64,000 bases of DNA, from assembly GCF_020615385.1 (NCBI RefSeq), contig NZ_JAJAVB010000019.1:1-64000 (forward strand). Reading direction: 5' to 3'. The notes under the pieces were generated by a model. The model was not told the DNA's origin and ran no database searches. It worked only from the letters and a program-made list of their open reading frames with translations. How positions within the stretch are numbered: the stretch's first letter is position 1; each line of letters opens with the position of its first letter. Below, in pieces: positions 1 through 8,261 of this stretch. Made by a program: the position numbers and the translations under genes. Source of the DNA: Jiella soli. Lineage in GTDB: Bacteria; Pseudomonadota; Alphaproteobacteria; Rhizobiales; Rhizobiaceae.

Positions 1-1199
1 CGCGCGGGCCGGTCTACGTCAGCCTGCCGCGCGAGACGCTCTGCCAGCCCTGCCCGACCGACGGCCTGTCCGATCCACCGCGCCTGGCGCCCGCCCGCGC
101 CTTTCCAGACCCCGATGCGGTCGCCGAGGCTGCGCGGATCCTCATGGAGGCGGAGCGCCCGCTGATCATCGCCCAGCGCGGCGCCGGTTCCGCCGAAGGC
201 TTCGCCGCCCTCGCGCGGATCGCCGAGGCGTTCGCGATCCCCGTCTGTCAGTACTGGGCGATCCAACTCGCGATCGCCACCGATCACGAAATGGCGGCGG
301 GCGCCGATCCCGCGTCCTTCCTGGCCGAGGCGGACGCGATCCTCGTCATCGACTCGCTCGCGCCCTGGTCGCCCGAGATCCATGAGCTGAAGCCCGGCTG
401 CCGGGTGATACAGCTCGGTGAGGACCCGCTCTACGCCCGCTTTCCCGTCCGCCATTTCCGCTCCGACGTTACCCTCGCCTGCGACACCGCGACTGGCATC
501 CTGGCTCTCGCCGAGGTGATGGACCCGTATGCCAGAGCCCCGGCGGAGCGCTGCGAGAGCCGGCACAAGGCCGTCGCGCCGCAGATCGCCCGGCTGCGCG
601 ATGATACGCTGTCCCGCGCCGCCGCCGGCAACGGCAAGCCGCCGACCAAGGAGTTCGTCAGCCTCTGCCTGTCGAACGCCATCGCCGGCCGCTCGGCCAG
701 GGTCCTGTCGGAACTCGGCTGCCCGCTCGGACCGCTGACGCTGACCGAGCCCGGCAGCTGGTTCCAGGAGCCGCATTCCGGCGGACTCGGCTGGTGCTTT
801 CCCGCGGCGCTCGGCATGGCGCTCGCCGATCCGGAGCGGCTCACGGTCGCGACCATGGGCGACGGCTCCTACATCTTCGCCAATCCCGCCGCCTGCCATC
901 AGATCGCCGAGGCGCTGGAACTGCCTGTCCTCGTCGTCGTCGTGAACAATGCCGAGTGGGGTGCGGTACGGCACTCCGTCCTCGGTATCTATCCGGAGGG
1001 CTATGCGGCGAAGACCAACACGATGCCCCTCACCTCGCTGTCGCCGACGCCGGATTTCACCCGGATCGCCGAGGCGAGCCGCGCCTGGACGGCGCTCGTC
1101 ACCGACGGCGCCGAACTGGAAGAGACGCTGAAGCGCGCGGTCCGGATCGTCGAAAGCGAGCGGCGCCAAGCCCTCGTCGAGGTGCGGGTCCGGCCATAA
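1..1199 (+). CDS. Thiamine-diphosphate enzyme (acetolactate synthase-like), 5' truncated
   Basis: The reading frame is open from base 3, so the gene starts before the window; about 398 codons are present. The first visible residues, GPVYVSLPRE, match the motif that acetolactate synthase-type enzymes carry at the end of their N-terminal pyrimidine-binding domain. The C-terminal half has the thiamine-diphosphate/Mg motif, GDGSY followed about 27 residues later by NN (VVVVNNAEW). Relatives include acetolactate synthase, benzoylformate decarboxylase and generic ThDP-requiring proteins; I cannot separate them without the N-terminus. There is no ilvN-like small subunit downstream, which argues against the main biosynthetic acetolactate synthase. 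The gene is convergent with the next one. Confidence 0.8.
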   Translation, partial: RGPVYVSLPRETLCQPCPTDGLSDPPRLAPARAFPDPDAVAEAARILMEAERPLIIAQRGAGSAEGFAALARIAEAFAIPVCQYWAIQLAIATDHEMAAGADPASFLAEADAILVIDSLAPWSPEIHELKPGCRVIQLGEDPLYARFPVRHFRSDVTLACDTATGILALAEVMDPYARAPAERCESRHKAVAPQIARLRDDTLSRAAAGNGKPPTKEFVSLCLSNAIAGRSARVLSELGCPLGPLTLTEPGSWFQEPHSGGLGWCFPAALGMALADPERLTVATMGDGSYIFANPAACHQIAEALELPVLVVVVNNAEWGAVRHSVLGIYPEGYAAKTNTMPLTSLSPTPDFTRIAEASRAWTALVTDGAELEETLKRAVRIVESERRQALVEVRVRP

Positions 1200-1286
1200 G
1201 GCATTAGCGCCCGCCAAGCCGACCCCGGATGCCGGTCACCCTTTTCGGGGCGATCACAGGCGAACGGAGCGCGCTCCCGATCTGTC

Positions 1287-2297
1287 TCAGTCGCCGGTGA
1301 AGCGATAGGCGACCGCGCTGTTCTCCAGCGGCAGGATCAGGATGTCGTCCTCCAGCGCGAGGAAGCCGGCCGCGGTGGGCAGACGCATCCGGCCGGTGAC
1401 GGCGCCGCTCGCGGGGTCCAGTTCGAAGAGGTAGTCGCTCTCGCAACTCCCGCCGCTCACGACGTAGATCCGGCCGTCGCGCAGGACGGCATTAGTGTCG
1501 GACACGCCGAACGGGCTGACCCAGAGGACGCTCGAATAGTCCTCGCTGACCTTGAGGAGGAGACCGGCGCGCCTGGGCCGGTCGGCGCAGCGCCTCTGTG
1601 TGTCGATCGTGAGATAGATGCCGGACGCGTCGCGCAGCGCCGCGAGGACCGCGACTCCGGCGCCGGTTTCGCCGGGATCGAAGCCCTGCTCGGCCGGCGA
1701 GAGGACGATCGAGAACTGCCTCTCAACGTCGAGTTCGGCCGAGACCACCGCATTGGCGATTTCGATCGCACCGCCCGTAAAGATCGCCTCGCGGGACACC
1801 AGGAAACGGCCGTCCGAGCCAAGGCTCGAGACGTAGAAATACGGCTCGTCATGCGCTGAGAGCGCCACGCCCGCATCCGCCAGCGCCCGGGTCAACCGCT
1901 CGGCGAAATCCTCCGGCAGGAAGCGGCAGCGATCGATCCAGTCGGCCCGGCAGCTTTCGCCGCCCGGCGGCGGAGAAAGCTCCGGAACGGCCGCGAGCAA
2001 ATCGGCAAGATCCTCGCCGCGTGCCAAGGCGCTGATCCGGATGTCCGGCTGCGGGCCCGGGCGCGGCGCCGGACGCGGCGGAGCGAGGACGGCCACATCG
2101 GAGAGACCGGCGGATTCGCCGGCCTGCGGCTCCCGCAACGCAGACCGTACAAATTCCGCAAAGCTTGGCCTGTTGGCCTCCCGGGGCGCGGGCCCGCCCA
2201 CAAGCGGCCCCGTGGCCGAGTCGGCGGCGGCACGCTGCCCGCCAAGGACAGATGCCGCGGCAAGCCAGATCAGAGCGATGCGCAGAAGGCTTCTCAT
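1287..2297 (-). CDS. Secreted protein of unknown function
   Basis: 336 residues. I chose the ATG at 2297 because it begins a clean signal peptide (MRSLLRIALIWLAAASVLGG, cleavage near AAADS) and follows a GAGGAA ribosome-binding site; the frame stays open further upstream but has no signal there. Residues 60-90 are rich in Pro and Arg. The C-terminal half contains short strand-rich stretches ending in motifs such as FELDPASG and RDGRIYVVSGG, reminiscent of PQQ-type beta-propeller blades, but too few repeats are visible to call a fold. Paired Cys residues suggest disulfides, consistent with a periplasmic location. It is divergent from the small secreted gene at 2571. Function unknown. Confidence 0.6.
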   Translation of the reverse strand: MRSLLRIALIWLAAASVLGGQRAAADSATGPLVGGPAPREANRPSFAEFVRSALREPQAGESAGLSDVAVLAPPRPAPRPGPQPDIRISALARGEDLADLLAAVPELSPPPGGESCRADWIDRCRFLPEDFAERLTRALADAGVALSAHDEPYFYVSSLGSDGRFLVSREAIFTGGAIEIANAVVSAELDVERQFSIVLSPAEQGFDPGETGAGVAVLAALRDASGIYLTIDTQRRCADRPRRAGLLLKVSEDYSSVLWVSPFGVSDTNAVLRDGRIYVVSGGSCESDYLFELDPASGAVTGRMRLPTAAGFLALEDDILILPLENSAVAYRFTGD

Positions 2298-2570
2298 ACC
2301 CCGTTCCTCGGACCGACCGTCTCTACCGGAGCCATCGCTACGGCGGCGCTGCACCGCCCTTACTGGGAACGCTATCGCGTGCGACGTGTCCGCCGCAAGT
2401 CGGCGGGACCGCATTTCTGCCCCAAGGTCAGATGAGGCGGAGCGCAGGACCTGCGCTTCACCGACGGGACGCAAACAGTCTGCACCGCAGGGCGTCGCCG
2501 GGCCCTCTTCGCTTGAATTTCGCAGAGATCGGAGAGAATGTCCGGGACGCGGCTGAACACGGAGGACCCG

Positions 2571-2912
2571 ATGGCGACATCGAACCTGACCAAGGCGTTC
2601 GGCGCCCTGGCGATTGCGGTGTTCGGCGTCGCCCCGGCCGCGGCCGACGCGAAACTCCTGCAGCCGTCCCGGATCGTCGACTGGACGGGCGCGGCGGGAG
2701 CTTTCTCGGGCGCGGCCCTTGAGACGGCGCTTACTACGGAAACGATGAAGGATCCCGCGGCGGAGGCACCGGATTTCCGCCACGATACGATCCGGGTCTG
2801 GGCGACGAACCGCGCCTGGTATGTTCTGCCGCTCGACCCCGTGGGCAAGCTGCCGGAGATCGCCTGCCCGTCCGCGAACGGCTGTCCTGACGTCGACGGG
2901 GCCAAGCCCTGA
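2571..2912 (+). CDS. Small secreted protein of unknown function
   Basis: 113 residues. The start at 2571 is preferred over the in-frame ATG at 2538 because GGAGG lies 7 bases upstream and the protein then opens with a signal peptide (MATSNLTKAFGALAIAVFG, cleavage near APAAADA). The mature part is about 85 residues with two Cys close to the C-terminus (EIACPSANGCPD), which could form a disulfide. No family recognised. It is separated from the secreted protein at 1287-2297 by 273 bases of divergent promoter region and converges on the flagellin gene, with a strong hairpin between them. Confidence 0.55.
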   Translation: MATSNLTKAFGALAIAVFGVAPAAADAKLLQPSRIVDWTGAAGAFSGAALETALTTETMKDPAAEAPDFRHDTIRVWATNRAWYVLPLDPVGKLPEIACPSANGCPDVDGAKP

Positions 2913-2972
2913 CGCGTGCAGGCCCTGGCTTCTGCAGGTAAGCCGGGCCGCCCACTTCCACATAAAACGGCA

Positions 2973-3004
2973 AGAGCCGGGCCCGGATGTCGGGGCCCGG
3001 CTCT
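2973..3004 (-). terminator. Terminator of first flagellin gene
   Basis: Perfect 12-bp inverted repeat, AGAGCCGGGCCC and its complement, separated by 8 bases. Read on the minus strand the stem is followed by TTGCCGTTTTATG, a U-rich tail. It lies 20 bases past the flagellin stop codon and may also stop transcription arriving from 2912. Confidence 0.75.
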
Positions 3005-3023
3005 CATTCTGTCGCGTTCCGGC

Positions 3024-4304
3024 TTAGCGGAAGAGCGAGAGCAGGGTCTGCGAGGAGGAGTTGGCGATCGAGAGCGCCTGGACGCCGAGCTGCTGCTGGG
3101 TCTGGAGCGCCTTCAGCCGGGTCGATTCCTCGGTCATGTCGGCATCGACCAGCGTGCCGACGCCCTTGTCGATCGTATCCATCAGGTTGGAGACGAAGGT
3201 CGTCTGCAGGTCGAGACGGTTCTGGATCGCGCCGAGCGTCGAGGCGCCCGCCGTGACCTTGGAGATCGCGGTGTCGACCGCCGCGATGTACTTCTTGATG
3301 TCGGCCTGGGTTACCGAGGCACCGGTGATGTCGATGGTCGACACCGCGATGCCGGCATCGGCATCGGTGTTGGACACCGTGATGGTGGTGCCGGTACCGG
3401 TCGCGGTCGTCGACAGCGACAGGGCGCCGGCCGTCGAGGCGGTGGCCGTGGCGGCAACGCCGGCGGCGGTCAGCGCTGCGTTCATGACCGAGGCCATGGC
3501 GGTGGCACCGGCGATCGTGCCGTCGGTGACGCCGAGCGTCGAATTCACCAGAGCCTGGTCGATGGTCACGACCTTGGCGGTGGTGCCGGTGCCGATGGCG
3601 ACGTCGAAGCTGATCGTGTCGTTGACGTCGAGCGTCAGCCCGGTGGTGGAGCTGCCCATGCTCACGGTCGCCGCGGTCGCGGTAGCCGCCGTGTTGGTCC
3701 CGTCCGTGACGCCGTTGGCGCTGGTGTTGCCGCCCACGCCGCCGTTGAGGATGCCCGTGCCGTTGTTGTTGGCGTCGTAGAGTGTCAGCTTGGAGGTGTC
3801 GACGTTGATCGAACCGAGAGACAGAGCGCCGGACGCGTCTCGGGCGAAGTTCGCCACCATCGTCTTGCTGGCGTTGTAGCCGGAAGCGCTGGAGTCGACC
3901 GACAGCCAGTTCTGGCCGGAGAAGGAAGCGGAGTCGGCGATGCTCTTCAGCTGTTCCTGCAGCTGGCTGATCTCGTCCTGCACCTTGGTGCGGTCGACAC
4001 CTTCCTGCGTTGCGGTGGTCAGCTTCGCCTTGATCTCGTTGAGCACGTCCTTGGCCGAGTCGAGACCGGTATAGGCGGTGTCGACCGTCGCGGCGCCGAT
4101 GCCGAGCGAGTCCTTGACCGCAGACATGGACATGTTGTCGGAGCGCATGGTGGTCGAGATCGACCAGTAGGCGGCGTTGTCCTTGGCGTCGGCGACGCGG
4201 TAGCCAGTGGAGATCGCGTTCTGCGTGTCTTCCAGCGAGTTGTTGGTCATGCTGAGGGTCTGCAGCGCAGTCATCGCCGCAGTATTGGTCATCAAGCTGC
4301 TCAT
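3024..4304 (-). CDS. Flagellin (copy 1)
   Basis: 426 residues; a filament subunit exported by the flagellar type III system. The N-terminal D0/D1 coil (TNTAAMTALQTLSMTNN, ISTGYRV) and C-terminal D1/D0 coil (LKALQTQQQLGVQALSIANSS, ending LLSLFR) are typical of rhizobial flagellins. Residues about 185-318 form a Thr/Ala/Gly-rich variable domain without aromatic residues. It is a tandem paralogue of the gene at 4666, and the variable domain is almost identical between the two, with only about 5 differences in 134 residues by eye. It is followed by its own terminator and preceded by a 361-base spacer, so it is probably transcribed independently. GGGA a few bases before the ATG serves as a weak ribosome-binding site. 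Confidence 0.95.
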   Translation of the reverse strand: MSSLMTNTAAMTALQTLSMTNNSLEDTQNAISTGYRVADAKDNAAYWSISTTMRSDNMSMSAVKDSLGIGAATVDTAYTGLDSAKDVLNEIKAKLTTATQEGVDRTKVQDEISQLQEQLKSIADSASFSGQNWLSVDSSASGYNASKTMVANFARDASGALSLGSINVDTSKLTLYDANNNGTGILNGGVGGNTSANGVTDGTNTAATATAATVSMGSSTTGLTLDVNDTISFDVAIGTGTTAKVVTIDQALVNSTLGVTDGTIAGATAMASVMNAALTAAGVAATATASTAGALSLSTTATGTGTTITVSNTDADAGIAVSTIDITGASVTQADIKKYIAAVDTAISKVTAGASTLGAIQNRLDLQTTFVSNLMDTIDKGVGTLVDADMTEESTRLKALQTQQQLGVQALSIANSSSQTLLSLFR

Positions 4305-4560
4305 GATTCGTCCCGTACTAAAAACAAACAGGGATGGGACAGTCCGGATCGGCCGGGATAACGAAGCGGCTTCATGCCTGTGATCGCGTCAGTTGTTGTC
4401 GATCACTTCGTTATGCCCTTAATATTGTCGGTCACTTCCTTCCGGGTTCTTAACCGAACAAATTTCCGAATGAGCAATCATGTTCATGGTAAATGAGGTG
4501 GTAACTTCAGTCATGCTTACAAAGCCGTAAATGCAGCGAACCGCCCGGTAAAGGCGGCTG
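4305..4560 (-). promoter_or_regulatory. Flagellin 1 leader and promoter region with nested inverted repeat
   Basis: A 256-base non-coding stretch, clearly more AT-rich than its surroundings, upstream of flagellin 1. It contains a nested inverted repeat: ATAACGAAG (4358-4366) with CTTCGTTAT (4406-4414), enclosing GTGATCG (4380-4386) with CGATCAC (4400-4406). The two 3' arms share one base. In the transcript this would fold in the 5' leader, 44 bases or more before the start codon, or it may be an operator. I could not assign a convincing sigma-54 (-24/-12) or sigma-28 promoter by eye. Confidence 0.5.
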
Positions 4561-4597
4561 GCTCGGGTCACGAGATTGGCCGTCGGCTCAAACGAAA

Positions 4598-4623
4598 GGA
4601 GCCGCTCCCTTCGGAACGGCTCC
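4598..4623 (-). terminator. Terminator of second flagellin gene
   Basis: GGAGCCG pairs with CGGCTCC, continued by TCC/GGA around a four-base loop with one mismatch. On the minus strand the hairpin is followed by TTTCGTTTG. It lies about 43 bases after the stop of the flagellin at 4666-5952 and separates the two flagellin transcription units. Confidence 0.75.
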
Positions 4624-4665
4624 CCCCGGTTTCGCCTGAAGACGGTCGCCGGCCGGTCGGCCGGA

Positions 4666-5952
4666 TCAGCCCTTGAACAACTGCAGGACCGCCTCGCTCG
4701 AGGAATTGGCGATCGAGAGCGCCTGAACGCCGAGCTGCTGCTGCGTCTGGAGCGCCTTCAGCTTAGTCGATTCCTCGGTCATGTCCGCGTCGACCAGCGT
4801 GCCGATGCCCCCGGAGATCGTGTCCATCAGATTGGAGACGAAGGTCGTCTGCATGTCGATGCGGTTCTGGATCGCACCAAGCGTCGAAGCGCCCGCCGTG
4901 ACCTTGGAAATCGCATTGTCGACGGCGTTCAGCAGCCTCTTGATATCGGCCGAGGAGATCGAGGGATCGGTGATGTCGATCTCGGAGATTGCCGTGCCGG
5001 CATCGGCATCGGTGTTGGAGACCGTGATGGTGGTGCCGGTACCGGTCGCGGTCGTCGACAGCGACAGGGCGCCGGCCGTCGAGGCGGTGGCGGAGGCAGC
5101 GACGCCAGCGGCAGTCAGCGCCGCGTTCATGACCGAGGCCATGGCGGTGGCGCCGGCGATCTTGCCGTCGGTGACACCGAGCGTGGAGTTAACCAGGGCC
5201 TGATCGATCGTCAGGACCTTGGCGGTGGTGCCGGTGCCGATGGCAACGTCGAACTTGATCGTATCGTTGACGTCGAGCGTGAGCCCGGTGGTGGCGCTGC
5301 CCATGCTCACGGTCGCCGCGGTCGCAGTGGCCGCCGTATTGGTCCCGTCCGTGACGCCGTTGGCGCTGGTGTTGCCGCCCACGCCGCCGTTGAGGATCGC
5401 AGAGCTGTTGGCCGTGTTGGCGTCGAACAGCGCGAGCTTCGACGTGTCGACGGTGATCGTGCCAATCGACAGAGCTCCGGACGAGTCCCGCGACAGGTTC
5501 GAGACCACGGGCTTGTGGAAATTGTAGGTTCCGCTTGAGGTGTCGATCGACAGCCAGTTCTGGCCGGAGAAGGAGGCGGAGTCGGCGATGCTCTTCAGCT
5601 GTGCCTGCAGCTGGCTGATCTCGTCCTGGACCTTGGTGCGGTCGACGCCGTCCTGGGTGGCGGTGGTGAGCTTCGCCTTGATCTCGTTGAGGACGTCCTT
5701 GGCCGAATCGAGGGCCGTGTAGGCGGTGTCGACGGTCGCGGCGCCGATGCCGAGCGAGTCCTTGACCGCGGACATGGCCTGGTTGTCGGAACGCATCGTG
5801 GTGGCGATCGACCAGTAGGCGGCATTGTCCTTGGCGTTGGCGACACGATAGCCGGTCGAGATCCGGGTCTGGTTCTCTTCCATCATCTTGTTGGTGGCCT
5901 GCAGGGTCTGCAGGGCGGTCATGGCAGCGACGTTGGTGATGATACTCGTCAT
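4666..5952 (-). CDS. Flagellin (copy 2)
   Basis: 428 residues from the ATG at 5952 (MTSIITNVAAMTALQ); a GTG four codons upstream is in frame but less likely because flagellins of this group begin M(T/S)S.hhTN. It has the same architecture as copy 1: conserved coiled N- and C-terminal segments (ISTGYRVANAKDNAAYWSI; LGVQALSIANSSSEAVLQLF) around a Thr/Ala-rich central domain. Outside that domain the two proteins differ much more, notably around residues 133-184 and 319-340, so the centre looks homogenised. It sits downstream of fliP after a 142-base gap that probably holds its promoter. Confidence 0.95.
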   Translation of the reverse strand: MTSIITNVAAMTALQTLQATNKMMEENQTRISTGYRVANAKDNAAYWSIATTMRSDNQAMSAVKDSLGIGAATVDTAYTALDSAKDVLNEIKAKLTTATQDGVDRTKVQDEISQLQAQLKSIADSASFSGQNWLSIDTSSGTYNFHKPVVSNLSRDSSGALSIGTITVDTSKLALFDANTANSSAILNGGVGGNTSANGVTDGTNTAATATAATVSMGSATTGLTLDVNDTIKFDVAIGTGTTAKVLTIDQALVNSTLGVTDGKIAGATAMASVMNAALTAAGVAASATASTAGALSLSTTATGTGTTITVSNTDADAGTAISEIDITDPSISSADIKRLLNAVDNAISKVTAGASTLGAIQNRIDMQTTFVSNLMDTISGGIGTLVDADMTEESTKLKALQTQQQLGVQALSIANSSSEAVLQLFKG

Positions 5953-6094
5953 CTTAAAACCCACTCACGATCGTCGCCCTTCATGGACGCTCTTTCCAAG
6001 AGCCTTGCCTTCATGCTCGGCAGCACGTGAGAAACAATAGGTTGTTAAGGTTAATCGCCGGTAAAGACCGGCCTGTCGAAGATGCCCGCAAGCA

Positions 6095-6880
6095 TCAGAA
6101 GAAAGACCGCACCAGCGAGCCGACCAGCATGTTCCATCCGTCGATCAGGACGAAAAACAGGATCTTGAACGGCAGCGAGATGATGGTGGGCGGCAGCATC
6201 ATCATGCCCATGGACATGGTCAGCGTGGCGACGATCATGTCGATGACGAGAAAGGGCAGCACGATCAGGAATCCGATCTCGAACCCGCGCCGCAGTTCGG
6301 AGATCATGAAGGCCGGGATCAGCACCCGCAGCCCGATGTCGGCCTCGTCCGCAGCCCCCTGCTCCGGCGGCTCGACCCGGTCGCGGCTGTTGGCCGAGGC
6401 GAGGTCGCCGAACAGCGTGAGATCCTCCGGGCGAACCTGGGAGAGCATGAAGTCCTTGAACGGATCGGTGATCCGATAGAAGGCCTCCTCCTCGGTGATC
6501 TCGTTGCTGAGGAGCGGCGCCAGACCGTCGTTCCAGGCCCGGTCGAAGGTCGGGGCCATGACGAAGAAGGTCATGAACAGCGACAGCGAGATCAAGATGA
6601 GATTGGCGGGCGTCGTCTGAAGCCCGAGACCGGTGCGCAGGATCGACAGGGCGATGACGATCCGGGTGAACGAGGTCACCATCACGAGGAGGCCGGGGGC
6701 GATCGACAGGATTGTGACGACGCCGAACAGCTGCACCAGCCGCCCGGAAATCGAGGCGTCGCCCGACGGGATGAGGTCGGCGAGCGTCTTGGCGCTGCTG
6801 GACGTCTGCGCCAGCGCCGGATGCGCGAACGCAACGACAAGACCCGCGATGGCGAGGCCGGCAAGGAGCGGCCGACGCAT
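6095..6880 (-). CDS. fliP: Flagellar type III export protein FliP
   Basis: 261 residues. FliP is a core subunit of the FliPQR export gate in the inner membrane. Visible features are a cleavable signal (MRRPLLAGLAIAGLVVAFAH...ALAQ), the first membrane hairpin with SFTRIVIALSILRTGLG, and the C-terminal segments FMISELRRGFEIGFLIVLPF and MGMMMLPP. The ATG at 6880 shares its first base with the last base of the fliL stop codon, so the two genes are translationally coupled; a GTG one codon upstream is less likely. Last gene of the flgB-fliP operon. Confidence 0.95.
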   Translation of the reverse strand: MRRPLLAGLAIAGLVVAFAHPALAQTSSSAKTLADLIPSGDASISGRLVQLFGVVTILSIAPGLLVMVTSFTRIVIALSILRTGLGLQTTPANLILISLSLFMTFFVMAPTFDRAWNDGLAPLLSNEITEEEAFYRITDPFKDFMLSQVRPEDLTLFGDLASANSRDRVEPPEQGAADEADIGLRVLIPAFMISELRRGFEIGFLIVLPFLVIDMIVATLTMSMGMMMLPPTIISLPFKILFFVLIDGWNMLVGSLVRSFF

Positions 6881-7416
6881 CACTCGGCCACCATCGTGCG
6901 GATCAGATAGTCGACCACTGTCGGGGAGCGCAGCTTGGCCCGCTCGCGAAGGTCGTCGCGCAGATGCAGGAGGCCGCGCGAGCCCTCAATCTGGGCGAGC
7001 TGCACGGTCCGCAGGAAGGTCATCGTGTCCGCTTCGATCTCCGCAGCGAGCACGCCATCGTCGACGCTGCCGTCGTCCTGGATGACGATCGAGGCCTCGA
7101 TCCGCAGCCACGTGCTGGGCGGCGAATAGATGTTGGTCAGGACAGGCTGCAGCGGGATGAGTCGCAGCGGCAGCTTGCTCTTCTCGGCATCGGCAATGTC
7201 GGCTTCGCCGGCCTTGGCCGCTTCCTCGGCGGGCGTGACCTCGGTCGGCTTCACCTCGATGGGCGCCGGCGGCGTCGACCCGCCGAGCATCATTCCCAAG
7301 CCGGCACCGCCACCGCCTGCCACCAGGGTGAGGACGACGACCGCGATGACCGTTGGAACGAGGCCGCCCTTCTTCTTGGCTTCGTCGTCCGGCATCGGCA
7401 GGCTGATCTCGGACAT
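6880..7416 (-). CDS. fliL: Flagellar basal-body-associated protein FliL
   Basis: 178 residues. A short cytoplasmic tail with KKK leads into a single transmembrane helix (about residues 20-45, ending in a Gly-rich run), a Pro/Glu-rich linker and the C-terminal periplasmic FliL domain (LRLIPLQPVLTNIYSP, LRERAKLRSPTVVDYLIRTMV). FliL surrounds the stator units and supports motor torque. It directly precedes fliP with a one-base overlap, the arrangement usual in rhizobia. A 139-base spacer with no visible gene separates it from flgH upstream. Confidence 0.92.
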   Translation of the reverse strand: MSEISLPMPDDEAKKKGGLVPTVIAVVVLTLVAGGGGAGLGMMLGGSTPPAPIEVKPTEVTPAEEAAKAGEADIADAEKSKLPLRLIPLQPVLTNIYSPPSTWLRIEASIVIQDDGSVDDGVLAAEIEADTMTFLRTVQLAQIEGSRGLLHLRDDLRERAKLRSPTVVDYLIRTMVAE

Positions 7417-7555
7417 TCGAGAAACCCTTTCCGCTCATGTGCCGGCGGCGGGGCCCTCATGGCCGCGGCTGGGCCGGCGCCTGAGCGATAGCGGTTCTGG
7501 CTATCGCGAGACTTGCGCCGGCGGCCGTCGTGGAGCGCCCAGGGGCGCCCCGCGA

Positions 7556-8260
7556 TCAGTACGGGGCGATGACGTCGTAGACCTGCTGGCCCCAGCCGGG
7601 CTGCTGGACGTCGGTGATGCGTCCACGCCCGCCATAGGAGATCCGCGCCTCAGCGATCTTGTCGTAGTCGATCGTATTGTCGGGCAGGATGTCGCGCGGA
7701 CGGATGATGCCGGCGATGGACAGGACGCGGATCTCGAAATTGACCCGAACCTCCTGCTGGCCGGTGATGAACAGATTGCCGTTGGGCAGCGCCTGGGTGA
7801 CCACGGCGGCGACCGAGAGATCGATGTCCTCCTTGCGGTTCACAGAGCCCTTGCCGGTCACGTCGGACTTGTCCTTGGCCTCGAGCGTGGCGCCGATGGT
7901 CGGAAGCGTCCATTCGCCGAAGGCGCCGGACACGTCGAGACCAGCGCCGATGCCGGCCTCGCGCGATCGTGCGGAGGTGTTCGCGAGCTTGGCCTGGTCG
8001 CGGATCTTAATCTTCACCGTGACGATGTCGCCGACGCTGAGCGCGCGGGGATCCTGGTAGAAATCGGCGCGCTTGTCGGTCCACAGCGAATGCGGGGTCT
8101 GCGGGCCCTCGGTCGGGAAGGCCGCCGGCTGCACCGCCACCGGCGGATACTGATAAAGCCCAGCGCCGACCGGCGAGAGCGAGGGCTCGTGCAAGGCATC
8201 ACGGCTCGATGTCGAGCAACCCGCAAGTGCCGCAACGGCGATCAGGCAAAGGGCTCTCAC
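7556..8260 (-). CDS. flgH: Flagellar L-ring protein FlgH
   Basis: 234 residues; forms the outer-membrane ring of the flagellar basal body. It begins with a lipoprotein signal and lipobox (MRALCLIAVAALAGCS, acylated Cys 15). FlgH-family features follow: SLWTDKRADFYQDPRA, VGDIVTVKI, the stretch GKGSVNRKEDIDLSVAAVVTQ, LPNGNLFITGQQEVRVN, and a C-terminus with IRPRDI...DYDKIAEARISYGGRG. Its ATG lies one base after the stop of the upstream motE-like gene. Confidence 0.95.
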   Translation of the reverse strand: MRALCLIAVAALAGCSTSSRDALHEPSLSPVGAGLYQYPPVAVQPAAFPTEGPQTPHSLWTDKRADFYQDPRALSVGDIVTVKIKIRDQAKLANTSARSREAGIGAGLDVSGAFGEWTLPTIGATLEAKDKSDVTGKGSVNRKEDIDLSVAAVVTQALPNGNLFITGQQEVRVNFEIRVLSIAGIIRPRDILPDNTIDYDKIAEARISYGGRGRITDVQQPGWGQQVYDVIAPY

Positions 8261-8261
8261 G

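Noticed and set aside
2916-4361. Long open plus-strand frame across the first flagellin gene (481 codons)
   Set aside because: It is the antisense shadow of a Thr/Ala-rich gene: Gly/Arg/His-rich, no family motif, and the minus-strand flagellin is unmistakable.
4415-4560. Sigma-54 promoter for flagellin 1
   Set aside because: No GG and GC pair with the -24/-12 spacing and flanking consensus was convincing on the minus strand.
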